DNA of 64,000 nucleotides. Origin: Nemopilema nomurai (lineage: Eukaryota > Cnidaria > Scyphozoa > Rhizostomeae > Rhizostomatidae). The DNA lies in contig ML133471.1 of assembly GCA_003864495.1 (NCBI GenBank), positions 2,646,267-2,710,266 of the forward strand, in the 5' to 3' direction. Below, in pieces: positions 36,801 through 48,800 of this stretch; position 1 is the first letter of the stretch; the number at the start of each line of letters is the position of its first letter. A program made the position numbers and the translations under genes. The notes under the pieces were generated by a model. That model searched no databases and had not been told where the DNA came from. It saw only the letters and a list, made by a program, of their open reading frames with translations.

Positions 36801-39800
36801 ACAATTTTTAGGATGGAATTGATTAGGAAATGCAATAAGTTAGCAAAATGGGCATTTCATCTTAAAATTATTTCCTTCCGTTAGCTGCTTTTTGATAATA
36901 CATGAAATGACTGAAAAGTATTTCATGATACTACAAACATTAACTCGAGGGAGAGATACAGAAAAAAATACAGAAAAAAATGGCGATGCTATAGTCTAAA
37001 ACAGCCATCCTTGCAATTAGGAATTAACTGAAACTCCAATAACTTTTACTTAAAATTACTGGATGGCGTTTCGAAATAACCTTGCTATTACTACAAGTTA
37101 TTTGAAGAACCCAGCCCCTCCCTCCACCCCCTCCCTCCACCCCCTTCAATGAGCTCTATTCATCAATGACAAGTGTCAAGCATCGAAATTGCTAACAATT
37201 CATTGCTAACTTTGAATGGGAACATTTTAGTACAAAAACAGGATAATAGCGTACCAAGATTTTCAGTTGAAGAATTAATCCTTGCAACGCACTCTCCATC
37301 ATACAAACTTGGTAGGAAGACCGATAGCTGAAGTAGCACCAAGACCACATAAGAATAATTAGAGTATTTTAATTAAGAAACATCAAATAAATGTTTAATT
37401 AAATCCAAAATACCGTGAAATCTAATCATTCGATCATTGTTGGGCAACAGAGAGAGATACATAAAATTATGACGCCCGCCTACTGCTACATACATGAGAT
37501 GAAAAGCTGAATAAACATGGATTGTGATAACAGATCCCTGTCTTTCAAAATAAATCAGCATGCATTTTCTATAAAAATATCTGCAAACAGAACTAAATGG
37601 CTAACCAATATGTGTGTCTTCAGTTACTGAGATAAGAGAATATTTTCAAAAAACAATTGCTCCATACAACTCTTGATTTTTGGCGTCAACATTTTAGGCA
37701 CGTAATTGACTTTATCGAGGCACCGAGCATATGGAAACTTGAACATCAGGAAATGAAGTAGTACATCGCTCACTCATCAGTCAATTGAGACCCGTAATGG
37801 ATCACGTTAGATGGAAAAAGACCGATGAATTTTACATTCAAAATCTCATTGGGAATGGTCCAGGAGTCAGGGAACTTTACACGACAACTTGCTTTGTAAC
37901 AAAGATACAAAATCATTCTTTTTTACTCTGGGGGCCAAGGTAGTAAGGCATCAGAAACACAGGTACAAGTGAGACACTATGAATACCAACCCGCGGAGTA
38001 AAGGACCAGCTTTGCTCATCTTTCTCCAAGGCAATAGCTCTGACTGTGTGAACATTTCCAAATATCTAGATAAACCAACATTTCATTTGACTTGAAATTA
38101 ACAGAGCAACGCAGTTGGCCGCTGAATGGTTGCATTTAGATAAATCCGTTGAAGTTTTCAAGTATGAAACATTTGCTCAATTAAGTAAACTAGAGTTTAA
38201 ACGGCACAAACATAAAAGTAAAACACACAACACGTCACGTCACGTCATATCAGAAAATAATCTACTGGGAATTTAGTCTGATGGACAAAAGCACTTGTTT
38301 AGATTTGCGAAAAATCAACATTTTATTTGTCCTTGCATAAATTAGTAATATACTCACATTTTTGCCATCCCAAAATGCAATCCTGACATGCCTACTTTTA
38401 ACATCAAGGCCTATGACCAACATTTTAGCATAAAGTTTCAGAAAGTTCTAAATATATCAATCTTTGTATCGATAAGAGTTTATCGATAACTGTTTTATTC
38501 TTTAAGCTAAAATGATAAGTTTTTAAACAGGCAAGTGAGATACGGCCAGCATACTACTGAAATTAATAATAACCAACAGTTTATCGATGACAGCATGACA
38601 AAGAGTACACAGGAGTATTGAGAGTTCGTGAGAGTACGTGGGGGTACGTGGAAGTACGTGCATGCTGGAAACTTGACGATTGTACAACCAGCGGTGGCTG
38701 GGCACTTGCCAAACACCACAGCCTTGCCAAAAACACAGTACTGCGATAGAGGGTTAATAGGTCCTGCTACAGTGTCGGTATACCGTAAATCCTCGAATAA
38801 GCCCCCTGGGGGCTTATTTATTTTTGAAATTTTTGGGTGGGGGCTTATTCGAGGGGGGGGCTTATTCGAGGGGGGCTTATAAAATTTCCTGAAACATGCC
38901 ACATAAAAAGACAATTTTTGAAATTTTTTCTTTTCACAATATAAAAAATAACCTAAGTATAAAGGAGCATTTGATCAAATTATTACCAAAAACATAAATT
39001 TTTATGGTAATTCACTAGAATGCCAAAGGCAACCTTAGGAGTCTAAATCTACAAATCGAGGGGGGCTTATTCGAGGGAGGGGGCTTATTTAAAGTTTGTA
39101 GTTCTAGGGTGGGGGCTTATTCGAGGGAGGGCTTTTTCGAGGGAGGGCCAATTCGAGGATTTACGGTATTCCATAAAAATAGGTTGCAGCATACCATAAA
39201 AATAGATTATCTAAGTCGATAATCTATGAATTACACTTTCGAGCGAGTCAACAAGCCATAGGCATAAAAGCAAAGGCATCAAAGCAAAGGCGTCAAAGCA
39301 AAGGCGTCAAAGCAAAGGCGTCAAAGAAAAGGCGTCAAAGCAAAGGCGTCAAAGAAAAGGGATAAAACAAAGGCATCAAAGCAAAAGCACAAAGGCAGAA
39401 AAGCAGAACAAAACTTACCTGCACCTGGCAGTGGTATACATTTTGCCCCGACAAGGCTAAAGGTCCTGGTCAGCTTGACGATTCGGGGTCGCAGCTAGCA
39501 AATAGAAAGGACCGAAATAATCTACAAAATGTCTTACTCCTGCTCGTGATGAGGTTCAAGTGACCGAAAGGTGAAGGTCCTCCAACAACCTGCACTCGTA
39601 ATTAGACAATTGAAATTGCAACAGATAGATTGACAGATTGCAGAAAAAAGAAGCAGCAAATTTCTTAAATAAAAACTGACTCAAAACTGATTAAGAGCCA
39701 CAACACGCTTCTCTCTGAACTTCTCGACGCAACACGCTTCTCTCTGAACTTCTCGACGCAACACGCTTCTCTTTGCATTCCTCGAACCAGTTTACGCGCT

Positions 39801-42800
39801 TGCGCAGGCCCTCGTAAACAAGAGAAACAGTCTGCGAAATGGCCAAACGAGATGAAGTGCACAAGTTGAGCGGGTTGGGTCAATTTGAACAAACGGGTTG
39901 GGCGGGCGATCCGCATCTCAACAACTTAAACAGAGCTGCACAGGGCTGAAGCCATTAAAGGTACGTAAATATAATTTGCTTTGAAAAACCTAATGTGCGG
40001 GGGATGAGGCAACTAGATTGACAGCTCTACTTCTTACATTTGAAAAATGCATTTTTTGTATTCTGCCTTACTGATTTTAAATAGGTGCTTATGGTTGTGA
40101 ACTAAAGTTTAACATAACTTTGTGTACGGCTGGCAAAAATAAAGCAATTTGTGAGGTACAACCACTTCTGTGAGATTGTCGTGATTTTGCGACCCCCGTT
40201 CTATTTCTGTGACTCCTCAGTGGTTGCAACCCCCTTGCCCCGTCGAACAATGATAGATCTTTAGACCCCGTTTACACGAGAGTGGATCCGATCCGGATTC
40301 AAAAGAGTATGAATAGCCCTTGCGTATGCACGGGAACTGATGAATCCGTATACTTTTGGATCCGCTATCCGAACACTTTTAGGATCGCTTTCAGAGGCGA
40401 TCCCGTATGGATCCGATCTGGGCCGGATCCTGTGTAAACAGGCAGAATATTTCTAAAGCTGCTTTTTATCTTCTTTATTTTGCTGTAAGCCTGTCTTTCG
40501 TGAACAAAACTCTCAGGTTGTCAATTGAGTGTGGACACTCAGTACTCTCTTCTCTGGGATAGGCAGCCTGAAACGTTGACGATATGTCGTCATACTTTGT
40601 CCTCGCCGTTTCCCAATCCTGTCCACCCGCAAGCTTTGCGGTTTTGTAGTCCTTTACTACTTTCAAAAGTAGCGCAGTTTCTTCTTCAGTCCACGAAAAT
40701 TGACCCTTTTTAGTGTTACGATTTTCAGGTTGGACTGTGTTTTGATCGTGAAGGTCTGAAAAGGTCATATGCGCGCCAATTCTCGAAAAGCGCATGCGGA
40801 TCGCATCTGGATCCGATCCGGATACTTTTGGATCAGATCTGGTCTAGCTCTCGTGTAAACGGGGTCGGTCTTAGGTGCACGCCATAGCAATGTAAGGGTC
40901 ATCGCTTATGCTTGTGGAATTATTCATTTTTGCGCTATATAACATGTTTGTGGGGCGAGGGTGCTTTGCAACTTGTGTAAACTAGAGCCAGTGTTCCAAA
41001 ACTTTCGAGATTGTAGTTGTTAGAGCATTTCAGGAAAGAATAGCAAAAAAGGCATTATTCCAAAAAGACATTGCTGAAGCTTTTCTAAACAAAGGTTTCA
41101 ATTATTGCTTGACGCTTACCTTTTTGTTGACAGGATCCCAAAACAAATCGCGAAACGACAGGTTCGATGCGCTCAGCTTCGGTGTCAGCCAGAAGCTTGT
41201 TTTGTGTTGCTCTAGTAGAATAAGGCACACTTTCGTAAATACCATACACAAATACTTACGTAAGTTACGGAAGTTGCACCATTTGCAGAAACAAACGACC
41301 GTTTCCTACTGAAAAAGACCTCGTCTTTTCACTTAAGCCTGGTTTCCATATAGTCGCTGAAGTCGCTGGAGTTGCCAGCGACTTTTTGGAAACAAGCTAA
41401 TTTATTTTGCTGGCGACCCTCAACAACCCTGGCGACCCAGTCGCTGGGATCGCTGAAGTTCTTTTTCAGCGACCCTCAGCGACCCACGGTTGAGTGCACC
41501 TAAAGAAATATTTTAATGGAAACATGGCAGCGACCGTCAGCGACTGCTAGAAAGCATAGCGCATGCTCGCGCGAAATTCTAATTGCTAGGCCCAGATTTC
41601 TGGACCGCGTTGATCTGGAATCGAGCGACCCTCAGCGACCAAATGGAGACAGACTGTTGATGGAGTCGCTGGGGTCGCTGAACTCATTTTTGAGCGATCC
41701 TGGCGACTCCAGCGACTTCAGCGACTATATGGAAACCAGGCTTTAGACACTTTTAAAAGAAGGTGTCAATGAATGCTGATGGGTCATTTCACCTCCTGCA
41801 CTCTTTTCGAAATCCTCTAGAACTTTCGACCCGCAACTTGCTATTTATTTCCTAGGCTTTTTGTCATTTTCCGGCGTCTGCGTTGCGGAAAGAAAACACC
41901 AAATGGTGATAAGAAGAGCGCATGATTAGTTGTAATTGACCAATCGGCGTTACTTAACACCTAACTTTAGAAGAGCCCATGTGGAGAACTTCAGTTTGGA
42001 CGCTGCGTAGTAGCTTTGTTGTTGTTGTTCTGTTACGAAAAAATGTGAGGGGAGAGAGACGGGAAGAACAAACGCTGAGACGTGATTTGTAAGTACTTCG
42101 AGAGACGTGATTAGAGACAGTAATTTACTTATTGCTGTTATTTACCTGCTTATTATCACCTGTTTCTGTTGGCTTCATTTATCGAATTATTATTCGCTGG
42201 CTTTACCTTCATCGGCTTGTGTGTTTATCTTTGGGACGTTGGCTAGGCTTACCGTCGTTCAATTTAGTTAACAACACTTCCCGGAAAATATTGTGGGAAT
42301 CAACAAAATTCACCACACCCAAGGGAAAAGACGAACTCTTTCTGTCTTTATTTGATTTCTCTTTATTTGGTTTTCAAATTTTAGATAAACATCACCAATC
42401 CAAGGTAATTTAAGGTAAAGATAATTTAAGGTAAACAGGGCACTTTTCAGGTCCATAATGCTTGTCGCAGATGAAACTGGCCATTTGAAAACCAAATAAA
42501 GACAGCCTTCAATTTCTGCTATTCAGCTGTGAATCCTCGTGTGGTCTACAATGCTAAGACCATGTTTCCCTCCTCCCAAAAGATTTCGTTCCTGCCCATA
42601 AAAAAGTTTAGCCGTACACGAATTTTGTTGCCGATGTGAAGCTCGGTATGTAGGACGCACTACTCAAAGACTGGAGGGTAGAAAAAAAACACCATGTTTC
42701 CACGAGCAAAAGGACTAAAACCTCTTCAGAAAGAGAGCATCAACTTCGAAATTGTACCAGAAGCAATGCGAAATTAATTGTGATTCGGCTATAGGGCAAC

Positions 42801-45800
42801 ACCTTTTGGAGACTCCAGTTTGCTCCAAAACATACAGTGACGATAAGTTTCATATAATTGGGCAAGCTAGGTCGTCTTTTCACATAGGTGTTTTGGAGGC
42901 TGTCTATATTTCAATGGAAAATCCCATTCGTTGTAGACAGAAAGAGTTCGTCTTTTCCCTTGGGCTCTTCTAAAGTTAGGTGTTAAGTAACGCCGATTGG
43001 TCAATTACAACTAATCATGCGCTCTTCTTATCACCATTTGGTGTTTTCGATCCGCAACTGGCTATTTATTCTGTCAGCTTTTTCTTACTTTCCGACCTTC
43101 GCATACTCTGAGGAGTGTCGGACGAAAAAGTACTTTAAGTATGCAAAAATTAGTTCTTGCCATTGTGAATGTTAAGTTTTTTTCAAATGATAACAAGAAA
43201 GTCTTTAAATGGCCATAAAATAGACCTGAATATTCAGTAAGTAATGAATCTTAACAGAATTTGAAAAGTCGAAGCTGAAATGCTTTATAATACATACTGG
43301 GTTATAACTAGTCGAGATCTAAAAAAGGGGCGAAATTATAGAGAGAAGCATAATCGGCACACTGTCAAAGAAAGAATGACGGTCATTTTAAAATATAAAG
43401 AGTAACTGAAATCACCTTGCTTAAGGGCTGTTCCTAATGTCGATGAGCGAAAACCAGAGGGAACGGCCTTCATTGCCTTTAGCACATCGTTAACAGTTGT
43501 CTACAACGAGAAGGATCTAGAGAGTCACAAATATTTTTGGCCTGCTTGACTTTGATAAGCGTAATTTATTACCGTACAGTGGTATTTTTACGTGACTATC
43601 CGCGGCAGCCTTTGCTTAAGAGTCATTTGGGTGTATATTGTAAATGTTTTCATGGGTGCCAAGAGCAAATGCTTTCAAAAAGTTCATTGCAACGTCTTCA
43701 AACTCTTATGAAATGTCAGCTACGCTCTAGTGATAAATCTTCGAGAACTTTGAGACATTAAGACATTGAGACATTAAGACATTTACATTCTCACAAAAAG
43801 AAAAAAAGTTTATACCTAAGATTATACCTTTCAGTTGTAACTTAATGTGGTCTTGTATCAACAAGATAGTTTAGCCGAAAGTACAGATTGTGGTCTGGTC
43901 AAAAACAGTTCCTTTCATAATACTTGCCTGCGACTTCCATAGAACCACTAACGCAAAGCTCGCACACTGTTTCATTCGGATGCCAGAAATGGAGACGGGA
44001 TTGGCTTTGTTACCTTGGTGTACAACAATTTGAGCTGAAGCTGGTTATAAACTGATTTAGTATGTCTTGTGTCTTTAATACCCAAACCCTAGCCACGGCA
44101 AGAGAGCTGTGATTTCCCCCATGGTAGAAGTCTGATCATTTTGAAAGGTAATGATATCGATGGAAACATCATTGGAGTGGCATGAAAATCCGCCTTTTGG
44201 TTTTTATATCAAGGTAGATATTTCATTGACTTCTGATTTTTCTTGGAATCAAACATTTTCTGAATTCAAGCATGCTTCATGGATTGCATCCAGAATGACA
44301 ACTTTACAATCGATGCAATGATATAATGCAAAAAAATGCTTTCAAAAGTACTAACCACAGGGTTATTACTGAGTCCCTGCACCTTCTGGTATTGAAGAAA
44401 CTCTTGCCTCGAACTATCAACACTTATACACTGCGATATCCGTAGCTTCTACCACGACAACATATCTCAAGCTACAAGAACTTCGATTAAACGCTCATCT
44501 TTGCCTAAACATCTCCAGGTGGTTTTGTTTGCCTAAACATCTCCAGGTTTTGTTTGTTCTTAATAATAATGCCTTTTAAGCCTGTACCTTGCTCTCACCA
44601 ACATTTGCTTGGGCTTAAATCAAAAGCATACTTTCCCACGCAAACGTGATGGTGACTCGGAGAGTTGAAAGAAACCTAATCTAATGGGTAATCTAAACCT
44701 TATCCTTGATTCCGTTCAAGAAAACAAGGGTAAATTCCCATGACTGTGAAAACATTCTGAAAAGAGACTCAGATAAAAAAGGCCTACACGATCCCTTGGT
44801 GCAGCAAAATACAGTGTAACTCAAGTTTCTTGGAAAGTACTGCCGAAGGAAAAGCCTCCACTCCATGAAATCCAGCAAAATCGCTTTTAGTGAGACCGAA
44901 GCCCTCTGATTTACTTCAGAATCTCTCATTAATGTGGCAAAACTTGGAATTGATTTGGGTGGTCTGAAAATTGGCTACAGCGTCAAGATAGGTAGAAGAG
45001 AAGCGAAAATAAATGCTACACCAATGAGAAGAATCTGAGAGCGCAAGCAGAAAAAAAGATGCAGTCAATGTGAAAACCGACAATACCAAATGTTGATTCA
45101 AGCTAGAACTAAGGTTAGAAGAAACCATTTGGCTTTGGAATAGCAAGCAAATGCGCATATAGCAACCATACCTCGGCGAAAATTCAAGAATTTCCATGGC
45201 TAAAAAACGGAGCCGAGCACAAATTCAAGCTTTCTACGGTAATCTCCTTACCTAAATTAACTTCAATAAAATTATATTAACCGAAGCTTTGGAGTGCCTA
45301 ACAGGTGAAAGGTATGGGTTAGCGGTTCAATGTAAATCAGAATTTCACAATGTCAATAAATATATGACGTCATCAAACACACATGCCAATGAATTGTTAA
45401 GCTTTTAAGAACATAACAGGTTTGAAGAGCAGATGCCTAGTCCTTTAAAATAAAAAGTGCTTCTGAATTATCGATATCTATTTTGTCTTCTTTATACATT
45501 GATTGTTTACAAACCCAGTGGATAATGTCGCGGTTATTGAAGAGCCTGCCGCTCAGGTTCTTCATGTCCAAATTGGCAATGGGAGGAAGCCGGCAAAACG
45601 CACGAAACGGAGCAGCTGTTCAAGCAGCTGGTTTGCGCAACATGTTCCTATGTGTAACTTGCAGGTAAACTTATGCAAATTGGCATTGTTGCGAAAAATG
45701 TTATAAACAATCTATACAAACCTCAGATTTGGACATTTTTAGTGACTGCCACAGATCTTTGCCACTAAAACATAAAAGTACTCGCATGCAATTGTGAAAA

Positions 45801-48800
45801 GATCTGAATGAGAAAAACAAAACTATTGAATTGGGACTGTAAAATAACTGTATAAAAACAAAACAAAAACAGCAGATAGTGAGGGGTTTTCAAAACAAGA
45901 TTCCAAAACGTAGCTCTAAAAATAGGACTTTGCAATCCAGAACTTTGCATAAAGACACGTGGATATGGAAAGTATTGCTGCTTGAGAAAGCGGTGCCAAA
46001 AAGGGATGATTGTGTAAAGATGCACGAAAAAGAGTTACACGGTCTGGGACAGGCAAAACATTTATTGCATCTTAAAAGTAGTAGCGAAACTTAGCCGAGC
46101 AAATTTGTCAATAGCAATCAAGAGGTGGTTTCTGAGAAAACCTTCCGTATTGTCACATTGAGATCATTAAACACCTTTCAGGTAATAATTTTATTTGTGA
46201 AACTTGCGAGAACTAACGAATTAGCGTCAAAATGACTGACGAATTTTCGATGAAACGAGTTATGACGTCATTCTCGATTACAAGAAGAGCAAATGAAACG
46301 TCGGTTGCTCAAAAAGCAAGACAGGTCACAAAAGAAAACCCATTCATTCTACGAAGGACGTTCGGAATTTCTGCGAATTCGTTTGTCGTCTTTATCATCT
46401 TACGAGAAAGATGAAAAGCTGAAGACGACTGCTTGTTAGCCCGAAAAGAAAATTAACAAATAGCAAAAATTCTTGCGGAGAAAGTTGCTTTCAAAATGAC
46501 CTCTTTTTAGCGAAATGACGAAGAACTGCTACAATGGCCGCTTCATAATAACTCCTTGATACAAAGCTGAAAATGTACAAAATACAAGCTTACAAATAGT
46601 GCAAAGCTTCTTCTCACCTTGAGATTGCTAGAATCCTTCACGCGCAAATACGAAGTTTTAGCGACACCTGCCCTTTCGCAAATTTATGCGCAAGTGGCGA
46701 GAGCAAGTCCTTCGACACTTGGCATGACGAATATTACAAATACAATACAGCAGTACGTTCAGGTACGTTTTGTCACAGGGTGCTTAAGAAAAGAGCAAGC
46801 CAGCCTTAAAAGAGCTCTGGAAATGGACATTAAAGCAAAGATGACGAGCAAGAACAAAATGAATAGAGAGCATGATAGAAAGCGTGGTACAGAATGATAC
46901 AGGAATGAAGCCGGGTTCTTCCGATCGGCTTTATGTTTCGTACCTTCGCTTCTTTTGTAATGGAGGTTTGTCAGCCACTAAAAGAAACGAAACCAAATGC
47001 CTACCTTAAATCCCCAACCGGATAACATTCTCAATAAAGGTGTAACAATTTGATAGCACCAATAGCAAACATAATCCTAAAATACTCTAAGATTGGCCTT
47101 CATTAACAAATTATGGACTTTGACAATCACTTCATTGGTTATTAATCTTGACAGGTGGTATAGCATGTTGCTCTGTGCTGTCATAAATAGCCATGGTTTT
47201 CAGCATGTTCCATGAACCTGATATTTAATATATTAAAATTAGCCCTGATCCTGTTAGTCACATTGAGTTTCTTCTGTAATGTCTGGTAATGCCATGTTGC
47301 TCTTTCGATAGAAAACAAAGCTCACCAAATTTTGTTGGCCCTACTCGCTTGCTAACAACCTCGTCATCTTCTTCCTCATCTAAAATCTAACAGTGTATGA
47401 AATGCTGTGAAATCATGATCAAGTGAATTAAAGTAACAATCTTTATTTACTTTTTATATCCCCGGGTAAGTATGGCTCTGCTGTTAGGTTCAGAACATGC
47501 CTGACACGTAAATTCAATCTAGGATCAAAAACTTTCATTTATCTCGTCGCTCCTCTAATAAAAAACATCCAGAGCCTCGCACAACGCAGCCGCTTTTGGA
47601 CTCACTATTCCATCTGATTAAAGGTTGCATAGAAGTGAATTAAACTGGTTAAAGACAAAGACAAAAGAAGGGTTTCCCATTACCAAGAGAACTAGAAAAT
47701 TCTATTGCTTATCTATACAGCTTAAACAGCATTGCATTTGAGACCATCAAATGCCCACACAATATGGAAACGTAGAGGTTTTGGCCAGTATAATGACCAT
47801 TGAATCGATTTGGTCTAATTGGTGGTTACTCTTCAAAACAGAATCAGCAAAGAACAGGTGCAAATTTACTCACTTTAAGGAGAGTGCTTGGAACCAGCCC
47901 AGTTTTGCCATCCTTGTTTTCTGCTGTCCACCAACCATCATCCCTTGAAAATATCAATATTTCTTGTAGCACACTAATTCTAAAAACCACTGACACGACA
48001 CCATGCTGATCAGCGCAGCACATGAAAGGCAGCTTAGAAATCAGTGTGGCGAGAGTAGCTAGTCTGAATGCCTGCAATAACAGCAGTTTGAAGCCACACA
48101 TGGGGTGGTAAAGCGCTCTTTTACAAAAAAGATGATGCTAGACTAGATTCTTACAGCAAACTGAACATCTAATGCCCCGTTTACACGAGAAAAAAAGGAA
48201 CGAATCAAAAAGATCCGGACTATTTGGGTACGATATGGGTAAGATGTACAAGCGTTTACACGAGATCGGATCCTCAACTATGAAGCGTTTACACGGGACG
48301 ATTACTGCCGTGCCTTTGCCGACTCGTATCCACCCGTTCACACGGCGCCGATTAAGGAACAGATCCAAATGGATTCACTTTCTAATCGTATCAAAAAAGG
48401 CATGGATGTCTCCAAGAAAAGATACGGATCCTACCGTGCCCGTGTAAACGGGCCTTAAACTTGAAGTCGATGCGAATTAAGCGCTGACCATCAACCTGTA
48501 CCAAATGATATCACAACAAGGTCTTTCAATAGTGCTGGTTGCTTAGAATGACGTATAAATATTCTAATGCAACATTTCAGCTATTGCAAATTCAGAAACC
48601 AAAAGAGCCTAAAATACCAGGAGTCTGTATTGATGGGAGCACTGAAACCCAGCAAATTTATTTACTACAGATTATCCTCCTTTATTCTATAACATCTGAT
48701 ACAGATGGCTTTCTACTTTTGCGGCTTCTTAAATCCGTCTGTCTATCAAAAAAGCGCATACCTCGTTGTAATGATGGTCAAAATTTCTCCCTTTTTGAAA

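Noticed and set aside
38507..38914. 135-codon minus-strand frame and an 84-codon plus-strand frame rich in Pro and Gly
   Set aside because: Both run through the poly-G MITE at 38781-39168; the peptide is generated by its G/C runs and inverted ends.
41516..41746. 76-codon plus-strand frame
   Set aside because: It lies entirely inside the 407-bp MITE and reads its inverted phrases.
44693..45197. Two minus-strand frames that might be NPHP1 exons (SEGFGLTKSDFAGFHGVEAF in one frame)
   Set aside because: They show no match to NPHP1, and exons 46667-46618 and 43500-43416 join in phase without them. They could belong to a decayed element.
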